37,514 nt of DNA, taken from Solirubrobacterales bacterium. Its GTDB lineage: Bacteria; Actinomycetota; Thermoleophilia; Solirubrobacterales; 70-9. This document shows, piece by piece, positions 25,148 to 33,041 of the stretch. The DNA is taken from positions 1 to 37,514 of the forward strand of contig WHSW01000013.1 of the NCBI GenBank assembly GCA_009379895.1, in the 5' to 3' direction. Below the pieces are notes generated by a model that was not told the origin of the DNA, did no database searches, and was given only the letters and a program-made list of their open reading frames with translations. Every line of letters starts with the position of its first letter. The stretch's first letter is position 1. The position numbers were made by a program, and so were the translations under genes.

Positions 25148-26134
25148 ATGGCCGCCGCGGCCGACCAGATCGAGATCGAGGTCCACCTTCCCGAGGGCGG
25201 GACCTGGGCCGGCATGGTCGAGGACGTCCGCGAGGGCCTCTCCTGCCCGTTCAAGGAGATCCCGCCGAAGTACTTCTACGACGAGCGCGGCTCGGCCCTC
25301 TTCGAGGCGATCACCGAGCTGCCCGAGTACTACCCGACCCGCGCCGAGCGCGCGATCCTCGACGCGGAGGCGGTCGAGATCGTCGCCGCGGCGCGGCCCA
25401 CGACGCTGATCGAGCTCGGCTCCGGGGCGGCCGCCAAGACCCGCTGCCTGCTCGAGGCGATGAGCGCCGCCGGCACGCTGGAGACCTACGTCCCGGTCGA
25501 CATCTCCGAGGAGATCACCCGCCGGGTCGCCGACGAGCTGGTCGGCGAGTACGACGACCTGCGGGTGCACGGGGTGATCTGTGACTACGAGACGCACCTC
25601 GAGCGGGTGCCGCGCGAGGAGGGCGCGCTGATCGCCTTCCTCGGCGGCACGATCGGCAACTTCAGGCCCGGGCCGCGACGCTCGTTCCTGGCCCGGATCG
25701 CGACCCTGATGTACCCGGGCGACCGCTTTCTGCTCGGCACCGACCTGGTCAAGGGCCAGGGGGTGCTCGAGGCCGCCTACAACGACTCGGCCGGGATCAC
25801 GGCGGAGTTCAACCGCAATGTCCTGAGCGTGCTCAACCGCGAGCTCGAGGCCGACTTCGAGCCCGAGCAGTTCGAGCACGTCGCCTTCTGGGACGCCGAC
25901 AACGAGTGGATCGACATCCGGCTGCGCTCGCTCACCGAGCAGTTCTCCGACGTCACCGCGCTCGACATGCGGGTCCACTTCTCGCGCAACGAGGAGATGC
26001 GGACCGAGGTCTCGACCAAGTTCACGCGCGAGCGCCTCGAATCCAGCTACGCCGACGCCGGGCTCGAGCTGACCGATTGGTGGACCGATCCGGAGGAGCT
26101 CTACGCGCTCTCACTGGCGCGGCCGGTCGCCTGA
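25148..26134 (+). CDS. egtD: L-histidine N-alpha-methyltransferase EgtD
   Basis: 328 aa. EgtD uses three S-adenosylmethionine molecules to trimethylate histidine to hercynine, the first step of ergothioneine synthesis. Family marks: PPKYFYDERGSALFEAITELPEYYPTRAE near the start, SAM-binding LIELGSGAAAKTRCLL, ALIAFLGGTIGNF, GTDLVKGQGVLEAAYNDSAGITAEFNRNVL, and EMRTEVSTKFTRERL, holding the Glu and Ser that grip the histidine substrate. Length matches known EgtD (about 320 aa). It is co-directional with egtB, separated only by a 25-codon frame. egtA, egtC and egtE are not in the window, so either they lie elsewhere or this EgtB uses cysteine directly. Confidence 0.97.
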   Translation: MAAAADQIEIEVHLPEGGTWAGMVEDVREGLSCPFKEIPPKYFYDERGSALFEAITELPEYYPTRAERAILDAEAVEIVAAARPTTLIELGSGAAAKTRCLLEAMSAAGTLETYVPVDISEEITRRVADELVGEYDDLRVHGVICDYETHLERVPREEGALIAFLGGTIGNFRPGPRRSFLARIATLMYPGDRFLLGTDLVKGQGVLEAAYNDSAGITAEFNRNVLSVLNRELEADFEPEQFEHVAFWDADNEWIDIRLRSLTEQFSDVTALDMRVHFSRNEEMRTEVSTKFTRERLESSYADAGLELTDWWTDPEELYALSLARPVA

Positions 26135-26179
26135 TCCGGCCCCGGCCCCCCGCGACCTCCCCGCCCTTCGAACGGAACG

Positions 26180-26191
26180 TAGGGTACCCTA
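26180..26191. promoter_or_regulatory. Operator palindrome overlapping the -10 of the vapBC operon
   Basis: TAGGGTACCCTA is a perfect 12-bp palindrome. It includes a TACCCT -10 element (26185-26190) placed 8 nt before ATG 26199. A dimeric ribbon-helix-helix antitoxin bound here would block the promoter, the usual conditional autoregulation of vapBC. Confidence 0.65.
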
Positions 26192-26198
26192 TACCGCG

Positions 26199-26429
26199 AT
26201 GAAGAAGACCAGCATCTACCTCGAGCCGGAGATCGATCGGGCGATCGCCCGGCTGGCCGCGGCGGAGGGCAGAAGCAAATCGGCGATCATCCGAGAGGCG
26301 CTGGCAAGGCGCGCGGAGGATGCGCCCAGCCCGCCACGCATCACCGCGATCGGCATCGGCGAGGGGCCCGGTGACCTCGCCGACCACGTCGATCGCTACG
26401 CGCGCGAGGCCCTCGTCGAAGAGCAATGA
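26199..26429 (+). CDS. vapB: VapB-family ribbon-helix-helix antitoxin
   Basis: 76 aa. MKKTSIYLEPEIDRAIARLAAAEGRSKSAIIREALARRA is a CopG/ribbon-helix-helix DNA-binding domain: the strand KKTSIYL, helix 1, the G-R-S-K-S turn, helix 2. The acidic C-terminus (GDLADHVDRYAREALVEEQ) is the likely toxin-binding tail. It should neutralise the downstream PIN toxin and repress the operon by binding the palindrome at 26180-26191. ATG 26199 is 8 nt from the -10 element with no Shine-Dalgarno sequence, so it is probably leaderless. Its stop codon overlaps the vapC start as ATGA. Confidence 0.88.
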   Translation: MKKTSIYLEPEIDRAIARLAAAEGRSKSAIIREALARRAEDAPSPPRITAIGIGEGPGDLADHVDRYAREALVEEQ

Positions 26430-26845
26430 TCGCCCTCGACGCGTCCGCGATCATCGCGCTGATCGACGGGCGGGACCGCAACCACGCCGCGGTGGCGGGG
26501 TGGTACCGCGATGTCGACGAACCGACGTGGACGACTCCGCTTGCTCTCGCCGAGGTCGATCTCGTCCTGCCCCGGGCGGGGCCCGCGGCTATACGCGCGT
26601 TTCGCAAGGACCTGATCGCCGGAGCTTTCCCGCTCGAGGGGGACCCCGAGCTCGTCCGCCGAGCGGCCGAGGTTGCCGAGGCATACGCGGATCTCGGGGT
26701 GAGCCTCACCGACGGCTCTCTGGTCGCGCTCGCCGACCGCCTCGGGACCACTTCGATCGCCACCCTCGACGAGCGCCACTTCCGCGCGATGCGCCCGCTC
26801 TCAGGCGGCCCGGCGTTTACCCTGCTGCCGGCCGACGCAGCGTGA
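26426..26845 (+). CDS. vapC: VapC-family PIN-domain toxin ribonuclease
   Basis: 139 aa PIN domain. Four acidic residues expected to bind Mg/Mn are in place: Asp5 (MIALDASAIIAL), Glu43 (LAEVDLVL), Asp96 (SLTDGSLVALA) and Asp115 (IATLDERHF). VapC toxins cleave tRNA or rRNA at specific sites when the unstable VapB is degraded. It is translationally coupled to vapB by a 4-bp ATGA overlap. It converges on the LLM oxidoreductase gene with only a 10-nt gap. Confidence 0.92.
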   Translation: MIALDASAIIALIDGRDRNHAAVAGWYRDVDEPTWTTPLALAEVDLVLPRAGPAAIRAFRKDLIAGAFPLEGDPELVRRAAEVAEAYADLGVSLTDGSLVALADRLGTTSIATLDERHFRAMRPLSGGPAFTLLPADAA

Positions 26846-26855
26846 GCGCCCAGCG

Positions 26856-27791
26856 CTACGGTCCGGGGCCCAGCGCCTCGATCAGCTCGCCCAGCTTGTC
26901 CGGCGTCGTGATCGGGGTCAGCACCGGGAGGGTGATCCCGCCGGCGACGAACTCGTCGATCCGCTCGTGCATCTCCTCGGGCGACCCGAGGATGAACATG
27001 TCCTCGATCAGCCGCCACGGCGCGGCCTCTGCCGCGCGCTTTCTGTCCTTCCCCTCCCAGGCCGCGCACATCTCGGCGATCGCCTCACCGTGTCCGAGCC
27101 AGCGGTAGAACGCGGCGTAGACGGGGACGGTCACGTAGGAGGAGAACATGAAGCGAGCGAGCGGCTCGACTTGCTCGCGCTCGCCGGGCAGGCAGAAGAA
27201 GCGGCAGAGCAGCTCGAAGCCCTCGGGCGCGCCCTCGAGCTGCTCGACCACCCGGGGCAGCCCCGAGAGCGGGAGGAAGTTGGTGAACGCCCCGTCGCCC
27301 TTGGCGACCGCGAGGCGCAGCATCCGCCCGCGCAGCGCGGCGAGCACGATCGGCGGCGGCTCGGCCGGGGGCTGCTCGAGTCTGAAGCCGGTCTCGGTCC
27401 GCTCGCCGGCGAACGCGGCGCGCAGGAAGTCGACGGTCTCGGAGACCCGCGACAGCGGGCGCTCGAACGGGATCCGGTTCCAGCCCGCGACGATCCGATC
27501 CGAGGAGGCGCCGATCCCGAGCGCGAAGCGCCCGCCCGAGCCGTCGGCGAGCGCCGCAGCCTGCTGGGCGAGGAGCGCCGGCCCGCGCTGAAAGACGCCG
27601 ACGACCCCGGTGCCGAGTCGCGCCGACTCGGTGGCTGCCGCGGCAAAGGCGAGCGGGGTGAAGCCGTCCGGGCCGCTCGTCTCACCGCTCCACAGGTCGG
27701 TGTAGCCCGCCGCCTCGGCACGGCGCACGAGATCCGCCTGAGCATCGAGCGCGACTCCGGTCAGTGGCAGCGTCAGTCCCCAGCGCCTCAT
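26856..27791 (-). CDS. LLM-class F420-dependent oxidoreductase (second copy)
   Basis: 311 aa luciferase-like TIM barrel. Typical segments: RRWGLTLPLTGVALDAQADLVRRAEAAGYTDLWSGETSG, ARLGTGVVGVFQRGPALLAQQAAALADGSGGRFALGIGASS, PIVLAALRGRMLRLAVAKGDGAFTNFLP, and the C-terminal LGSPEEMHERIDEFVAGGITLPVLTPI. It differs from the copy at 13722: shorter, with GIGASS instead of GFGPSGP. Both are probably F420-dependent, but substrates are unknown. ATG 27791 has TACCCT (27807-27802) 10 nt upstream; the longer open frame upstream of it has no family character. Divergent from the membrane-protein gene at 27859. Confidence 0.9.
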   Translation of the reverse strand: MRRWGLTLPLTGVALDAQADLVRRAEAAGYTDLWSGETSGPDGFTPLAFAAAATESARLGTGVVGVFQRGPALLAQQAAALADGSGGRFALGIGASSDRIVAGWNRIPFERPLSRVSETVDFLRAAFAGERTETGFRLEQPPAEPPPIVLAALRGRMLRLAVAKGDGAFTNFLPLSGLPRVVEQLEGAPEGFELLCRFFCLPGEREQVEPLARFMFSSYVTVPVYAAFYRWLGHGEAIAEMCAAWEGKDRKRAAEAAPWRLIEDMFILGSPEEMHERIDEFVAGGITLPVLTPITTPDKLGELIEALGPGP

Positions 27792-27858
27792 TCTGCGCGC
27801 GAGGGTAGTCGACCGTGGCCGCGACGTGAGCACGACGGTCAGATAGGCTCGGCCGCGG

Positions 27859-28347
27859 TTGGACTTCTCGCGCCTCAATCGGACCAGGGTGCTGCTCGGC
27901 GGCCTCGCGGCGCTGCTGCTGGTGGTCAGCATCCTGTTCCTGCCGTGGTTCTCACTGACCCACTCGCAGACGCGAATAGACAACCCCGACGGGGCGTTCA
28001 TCTGCGGCGACGGCGACTACAGCTGCACCGGCTTCGAGACCTTCCCGATCCTGCGTTGGCTGCTGCTCGCGGCGGCGCTCGCGCCGCTGATCCTCGCCTG
28101 GATCCTGGTCCGCGGCCACCGGCTCTCCTGGGCGCCCGGCGAGATGACGATGGTGGTCGGCTTCGCCGCCTTCGTCCTCATCCTCTACAACGGGGTCATC
28201 GACCGGCCCGGGTCAACGTTCGGGGTCGGCCTCGATTACGGGTACTGGATCGCGCTGATCTCCGCGCTCGGGATCGCGGCCACCGGATTCACCCGCTCGG
28301 TCGAAAGCGCCCCGCGCAAGACGCGCAAGGCCCCGGGCACGGTGTAG
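27859..28347 (+). CDS. Four-helix membrane protein of unknown function
   Basis: 162 aa from TTG 27859. Four membrane helices lie near residues 10-32, 64-84, 95-112 and 126-146. The first extracytoplasmic loop is large (about 33-62), contains DNPDGAFICGDGDYSCTGFETFP and has two cysteines that could form a disulfide. A short basic tail is cytoplasmic. No family is recognised. TAGGCT at 27844-27849 is 9 nt before the TTG, so a leaderless TTG start is plausible. The stop codon is 4 nt before glpX, so the two genes are probably co-transcribed, though no functional link is obvious. Confidence 0.75.
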   Translation: MDFSRLNRTRVLLGGLAALLLVVSILFLPWFSLTHSQTRIDNPDGAFICGDGDYSCTGFETFPILRWLLLAAALAPLILAWILVRGHRLSWAPGEMTMVVGFAAFVLILYNGVIDRPGSTFGVGLDYGYWIALISALGIAATGFTRSVESAPRKTRKAPGTV

Positions 28348-28351
28348 ATCG

Positions 28352-29368
28352 ATGGGCGTCATCTCCCACGATCAGCGCTCCGGCGAGAAGCCCGATCGCA
28401 ACCTCGCCCTCGAGCTCGTCAGGGTGACCGAGGCGGCCGCCCTGGCGGCTGCGCGGTGGGTGGGCAAGGGCGAGAAGGAGTCAGCGGACGGCGCCGCCGT
28501 CGACGCGATGCGCCTGCTGCTCGACACCGTGCCGATGGCCGGCACGGTGGTGATCGGCGAGGGCGAGAAGGACGAGGCGCCGATGCTCTACAACGGGGAG
28601 GAGATCGGCGACGGCAGCCCGCCCGAGGTGGACATCGCCGTCGACCCGCTCGAGGGGACGACCCTGTGCGCCCGAGGGATGCCCTCGGCGCTGAGCGTGA
28701 TCGCGCTCTCGGAGCGGGGGACGATGTTCGATCCGGGCCCCTGCGTCTACATGGAGAAGATCGCCGGCAACTCCGAGATCGCCGACTGCCTGAGCCTCAC
28801 CGAGCCGCTCGCCGAGGTGGTCGCGCGGGTGGCCGAGCGCAAGGGCAAGTCGGTGGGCGACGTGACGATCATCATGCTCGACCGACCGCGCCACGAGCGG
28901 GCGGTCGCCGAGGTCCGCGAGCTCGGGGCGCGCATCCGGTTGATCAGCGACGGCGACGTCTCAGCCGCCCTGTTCGCGGTCTCGGCCGACGCCGGCGTCG
29001 ACCTCCTGTGGGGAATCGGGGGCACGCCCGAGGGGGTGCTGTCGGCCGCCGCGATCAAGTGCTTGGGGGGCCAATTGCTCGGCCGCCTGTGGCCTCGCGA
29101 CGACGCCGAGCGCCAGGCCGCCCTCGACGGCGGCTACGACCTCGACGAGATCCTCGACGTCGATCGGCTCGTCTCCGGCCAGGACGTCTTCTTCGCCGCC
29201 ACCGGCGTCACCGACGGCGAGTTGCTCGAGGGCGTTCGCTACCGGCGCGGGGGCAAGGCCTCCACCGAGTCGCTCGTCATGCGCTCGCGGTCGAACACGG
29301 TGCGCACGGTCAGCGCGCGCCACGACCAGGCGAAGCTGCGCGAGGTCACCGGGGGCCGTTACGGCTGA
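28352..29368 (+). CDS. glpX: Fructose-1,6-bisphosphatase class II
   Basis: 338 aa GlpX-type phosphatase, the gluconeogenic step from fructose 1,6-bisphosphate to fructose 6-phosphate; actinobacteria commonly use this class. Landmarks are NLALELVRVTEAAALAAARWVGKGEKESADGAAVDAMR, GTVVIGEGEKDEAPMLYNGEEIGDG and VDIAVDPLEGTTLCARGMPSALSVIA (the D-P-L/I-E-G-T metal and phosphate site), then LLWGIGGTPEGVLSAAAIKCLGG. Its presence with pyk in one window gives both directions of carbon flow through lower glycolysis. It is second in a likely two-gene operon after the membrane protein. A perfect 8-bp hairpin follows the stop codon. Confidence 0.97.
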   Translation: MGVISHDQRSGEKPDRNLALELVRVTEAAALAAARWVGKGEKESADGAAVDAMRLLLDTVPMAGTVVIGEGEKDEAPMLYNGEEIGDGSPPEVDIAVDPLEGTTLCARGMPSALSVIALSERGTMFDPGPCVYMEKIAGNSEIADCLSLTEPLAEVVARVAERKGKSVGDVTIIMLDRPRHERAVAEVRELGARIRLISDGDVSAALFAVSADAGVDLLWGIGGTPEGVLSAAAIKCLGGQLLGRLWPRDDAERQAALDGGYDLDEILDVDRLVSGQDVFFAATGVTDGELLEGVRYRRGGKASTESLVMRSRSNTVRTVSARHDQAKLREVTGGRYG

Positions 29369-29376
29369 CTGAGGCC

Positions 29377-29395
29377 GCGCCGGCGGCGCCGGCGC
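29377..29395. terminator. Bidirectional terminator-like hairpin
   Basis: GCGCCGGC and GCCGGCGC pair perfectly around GGC. It fills the gap between the convergent glpX and YihY-family genes and ends one base before the latter's stop codon. Confidence 0.6.
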
Positions 29396-30253
29396 TCACT
29401 CCTCCTCGGCGAAGGCCCGGGCCCGCTCCTCCTCGACGCTGCCGGTGTCGTGGCGCTCATAGCGCAGCGCGTTGATCACCGCGCCGGCCAGCAGCGCGAG
29501 GCTGATCAGATAGAACCAGAGCAGGGCGACGAGGATGAAGCCAAGCGCGCCGCCGATCTGGTCGACGCTCGACTGGGTGAGATAGAGCGGGAAGACGGCG
29601 TTCGCGATCGCCATCGTCGCGGTCACGAACGTGGCCCCCGGCCAGACGCCCGCCCACGGCACGTGTCCCTTGGGCACGAAGTAATAGATCAGCGTGCAGA
29701 TGGCGAAGGTCACCGAGAGCGCGGCGGCGAGCACCAGGGCGCTGCGCAGGCCGCCGACCTCGTCGAGGCCGAACGGCAGGTTGCTGGTCCCCGAGGCGAG
29801 CACGCCCTCGGCCACCGGGACCACCACGCTCGCGGCCAGGAAGCCGATCACGACAAGCAGCATCACCAGCGCGAAGCGCTTCTGCTCGAACCAGCCGCGA
29901 CACTCGACGTGGTAGATGCGACAGAACGCGGTGTCCATCGCGCCCCAGAACGAGGCGCCGATCCAGATCGCGCCCAGCGCCGCGATCACGCCGATCGTCG
30001 TCGAGCTGTCGCGGATCCGGTCGACGACGCTGGCCAGCGAGTCCTCCTCGACGGCGGGGAAGATGCTCTGCAGGTCGCGCAGCACGCTCGCCTCGACGTC
30101 CGGGTTCTTGATCACCTGGCCGAAGATGAAGAGGACGAGCAGCGCGAACGGAAACAGCGCCAGCGCCAGGTTGAAGGCGACCATCGCCGCCATGCCCGTG
30201 ATGTTCTCGCGGTAGGCCCGCTCCCAGAAGAGGCGCAGGTACCCGCGCCTCAC
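29396..30253 (-). CDS. YihY/BrkB-family membrane protein
   Basis: 285 aa with about six membrane helices. Family marks: YRENITGMAAMVAFNLALALFPFALLVLFIFG at the start (the A-A-x-x-A-F-x-x-x-x-x-x-P-F pattern), IGASFWGAMDTAFCRIYHVECRGWFEQKRFALVMLL, IYYFVPKGHVPWAGVWPGATFVTATMAIANAVFPLYL, and GGALGFILVALLWFYLISLALLAGAVINAL. Once annotated as ribonuclease BN or virulence factor BrkB; transport or envelope roles are proposed but unsettled. The C-terminal tail is acidic. The start is GTG 30253, which overlaps the stop codon of the upstream disordered-protein gene (GTGA), so the two are translationally coupled. Confidence 0.93.
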   Translation of the reverse strand: MRRGYLRLFWERAYRENITGMAAMVAFNLALALFPFALLVLFIFGQVIKNPDVEASVLRDLQSIFPAVEEDSLASVVDRIRDSSTTIGVIAALGAIWIGASFWGAMDTAFCRIYHVECRGWFEQKRFALVMLLVVIGFLAASVVVPVAEGVLASGTSNLPFGLDEVGGLRSALVLAAALSVTFAICTLIYYFVPKGHVPWAGVWPGATFVTATMAIANAVFPLYLTQSSVDQIGGALGFILVALLWFYLISLALLAGAVINALRYERHDTGSVEEERARAFAEEE

Positions 30254-30684
30254 CGCCGATCCGAGCCGCGCAGCGCCTCCATCGCCCGGCTCGCGAGGCG
30301 CACGCCGATCGTCGCCGCCTCGGCCGCGGCCGCCACCCCCGCCCAGGCGAGGTCCTCGAGTCCGGCGCCCGGATCGGCGTCGGACTCGTCCGGCGCGCGC
30401 GCGTCTTGCCCGGGCGGCTCGGCGCGCCGGCCGTCGTCGGGCGCGGTGCGTTGGTCGCCGCCGGGCTCGGCCCCCCGGTCGCCTCCGGGACCCGGCCGAG
30501 CCGGCGGCGCCGTCGTTCGTCGGGCCGCCGGGAGCGCGTCGCGCTCGGCGTCCCGCCCTGGAGCCGCGGTGGTCTCGCTCACGGCGCTCTTGCGCCGCGG
30601 GCTGCGAGTCCCGGGGCGGGACCCGGGCAGGTTCGCGAACACGCTCGGCTGCTCGGGGCTATCCTCGCTGCGGTCCTCGGTCAT
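30250..30684 (-). CDS. Disordered hypothetical protein with a conserved-looking LPGSRPGTRSPRR motif
   Basis: 144 aa from ATG 30684. It starts TEDRSEDSPEQPSVFANLPGSRPGTRSPRRK, then about 75 residues of Pro/Gly/Arg/Asp-rich disordered sequence, and ends with an alanine-rich, potentially helical segment (LEDLAWAGVAAAAEAATIGVRLASRAMEALRG). I do not recognise a named family. The N-terminal NLPxSRPxxRSPRR-like stretch resembles a motif I recall from other actinobacterial hypothetical proteins, a recollection that needs a search. The stop codon overlaps the start of the YihY/BrkB gene by four bases, implying joint expression and perhaps an association with that membrane protein. Confidence 0.65.
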   Translation of the reverse strand: MTEDRSEDSPEQPSVFANLPGSRPGTRSPRRKSAVSETTAAPGRDAERDALPAARRTTAPPARPGPGGDRGAEPGGDQRTAPDDGRRAEPPGQDARAPDESDADPGAGLEDLAWAGVAAAAEAATIGVRLASRAMEALRGSDRR

Positions 30685-30815
30685 GTCCGTATTCCATCGC
30701 GAATCCCGGACGCCCGCTTTGCGATTGCGAGTAACCACCCGCGGGTATCGGTGTTGAAGCTCGCCCTACGGCCGGCCGGAAGGTCGAGGGGCGGATGGTA
30801 CGAGCGTGCCAGACC

Positions 30816-30844
30816 TTGACTACACAAAGTATAGTGACTACGAT
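30816..30844 (+). promoter_or_regulatory. Classical sigma-70-type promoter of rpoD
   Basis: TTGACT at 30816-30821 and TACGAT at 30839-30844 are exactly 17 bp apart, the best consensus promoter in the window. A second TATAGT hexamer at 30830-30835 lies inside the spacer. Transcription from TACGAT would start near 30851, leaving about 130 nt of leader before the preferred rpoD start. Confidence 0.75.
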
Positions 30845-30862
30845 CCGAACACACGTTTGAGC

Positions 30863-30981
30863 ATGTCGCGAGAGGCGGTAGATACGCTTGCGAGGCAGGG
30901 GCGTCGCGAGGCTGGCTCACCCGGATGCGACCGCGCACGACCACGATCGAGACAGAACCGAGAGGGAGACGTAGCCAACCG

Positions 30982-30988
<7 letters not shown>
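30863..30988 (+). CDS. Possible upstream ORF overlapping the rpoD start
   Basis: ATG 30863 opens a 41-codon frame ([18 protein letters not shown] and 23 more, Arg-rich) in the rpoD leader. It ends with TGA 30986-30988, 4 bp past the first base of ATG 30982. Ribosomes ending here would stop on top of the rpoD start. No Shine-Dalgarno sequence is evident, and it may be chance. Confidence 0.25.
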
Positions 30989-32082
<1,094 letters not shown>

Positions 32083-32085
<3 letters not shown>

Positions 32086-32182
32086 CGCGGCGATAGCTCG
32101 CGCCTGGCGGCGTCGTCGGTCGCTCGCGTGCGAAGCACGCCACGCTCCCTGCCTCCTTGCCCGGCTCGCCTCTCGCCGCGCT
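32083..32182. repeat. Palindromic intergenic repeat, copy B (100 bp)
   Basis: Outer arms AGCGCGGCGA (32084-32093) and TCGCCGCGCT (32173-32182) are perfect inverted repeats. The central hairpin GCGTGC-GAA-GCACGC (32126-32140) sits on exactly the same centre of symmetry, 32133. The two halves share a recognisable core with copy A: CCTGGCG...CGTCGTCGGTCGC on the left and CTCCCTGCCTCCTTGCC...GGCTCGCCTCTCGC on the right, about 25 of 32 positions identical in the latter. The first three bases are the rpoD stop codon. It could also act as the rpoD terminator. Confidence 0.65.
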
Positions 32183-32194
32183 CCCCTGAGGCAC

Positions 32195-32222
32195 TTCAGT
32201 TGGTAAAGCATTGAGCTATACT
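32195..32222 (+). promoter_or_regulatory. Promoter and possible operator of the HxlR-type gene
   Basis: TTCAGT (32195-32200) and TATACT (32217-32222) are 16 bp apart. Between them, TTCAGT and ATTGAG form a degenerate inverted repeat around TTGGTAAAGC, a plausible site for the dimeric regulator itself. Local AT content is far higher than in the flanks. Confidence 0.5.
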
Positions 32223-32289
32223 CGCGGTGGCGCGGGAGCCTTGCTCGAACCCCGAAGTCGTTCCTCCCGGCCCCGAGTACCAGGGCACG

Positions 32290-32631
32290 ATGTTGGATCC
32301 CACCTGTCCAGTCTGTCGTACCGCCGAGATCATCTCCGGCAAGTGGACGCTCCTCGTGATCCGCGACCTCGCCGACGAGAGTCGGCGGTTCTGCGAGCTC
32401 GAACGCTCGCTCGCCGGGATCAGCCCGCGCACGCTCTCGCTGCGGCTGCGCGCGCTCGAGGAGCATGGGATCGTCGAGCGCCACACCTATCCCGAGGTTC
32501 CGCCACGGGTCGAGTACGCGCTGACCGAGAAGGGGCTCGCGCTCGTGCCCCTGATCGAGGACATGCGGCGCTACGGAAATCGCTGGCTGCGCACCGCCGA
32601 CGGGCGGGTGCGAGCCGTGGTCGCCGTCTAG
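32290..32631 (+). CDS. HxlR-family winged-helix transcriptional regulator
   Basis: 113 aa from ATG 32290. DPTCPVCRTAEIISGKWTLLVIRDLADESRRFCELERSLAGISPRTLSLRLRALEEHGIVERHTYPEVPPRVEYALTEKG is the HxlR winged helix: the G-K-W-T-L-L motif, recognition helix ISPRTLSLRLRALE, and the wing with VEYALTEKG. HxlR proteins bind as dimers to promoters of nearby genes, and some sense oxidants through an N-terminal Cys; here there are Cys in CPVC and in RRFCEL. GTG 32227 would add 21 residues but lies at or before the transcription start predicted from TATACT. The TAG stop codon is shared with the outer end of repeat copy A. Confidence 0.93.
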   Translation: MLDPTCPVCRTAEIISGKWTLLVIRDLADESRRFCELERSLAGISPRTLSLRLRALEEHGIVERHTYPEVPPRVEYALTEKGLALVPLIEDMRRYGNRWLRTADGRVRAVVAV

Positions 32632-32790
32632 TGCCCCGTCCACCAATGCAGGTCCCGTTCTGGCGGCTGCAAGGTTTCGCCTGGCGTCGTCCTCGGTCGC
32701 CCGAGTAGCGCTGCTACTCGGACTTCCTGCGTCCTAGCCACGCTCGCCTTTCGCTCGCCAGAAGCGGGCCTGCATTGCTGGACGCGGCAC
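32631..32790. repeat. Palindromic intergenic repeat, copy A (160 bp, MITE-like)
   Basis: The outer 33 bases (32631-32663 and 32758-32790) are inverted repeats matching at 28 of 33 positions. A perfect 9-bp hairpin CCGAGTAGC-GCT-GCTACTCGG (32701-32721) lies at the exact centre, 32711. The arms in between are also weakly complementary, so the whole element is one long imperfect palindrome. Its left end, read with the preceding two bases, TAGTGCCCCGTCC, matches the left end of copy C (TAGTGCACCGTCC) at 12 of 13. No ORF in it is credible. Confidence 0.75.
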
Positions 32791-33041
32791 CAGCTGCCAG
32801 CCCGGCCGCCGCCCTCGACCGCCGAGATTAGAAACCTCGACGTTTGGGCAGGCGCGGCGGCGCGCACCTCCGGGGCGAACCGGGCCACGGCCACGGGCAC
32901 GGCCGGGCAGGCGAGGGCGTCTAGGCTAGTAGGCCGTTCATCGGCGCTGTGATGCAACCCGGCTTGCAGTGAAGGAGCGCCCTCGGGCCGCGCGAAGCTT
33001 GGCGCATGCGCGATCTGGTGGTCAGAGAGGGGCTCGTGGCG
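32791..33041. other. Non-coding leader region before the large hypothetical gene
   Basis: No gene is seen. TAGGCT at about 32932-32937 is a candidate -10 element, giving a leader of roughly 100 nt to ATG 33042. AGAGAGGGG at 33024-33032 is a good ribosome-binding site for that ATG. Confidence 0.4.

Noticed and set aside
23936-26845. Ergothioneine and toxin-antitoxin genes as one mobile island
   Set aside because: No integrase, transposase, tRNA or flanking direct repeat is visible and base composition matches the surroundings.
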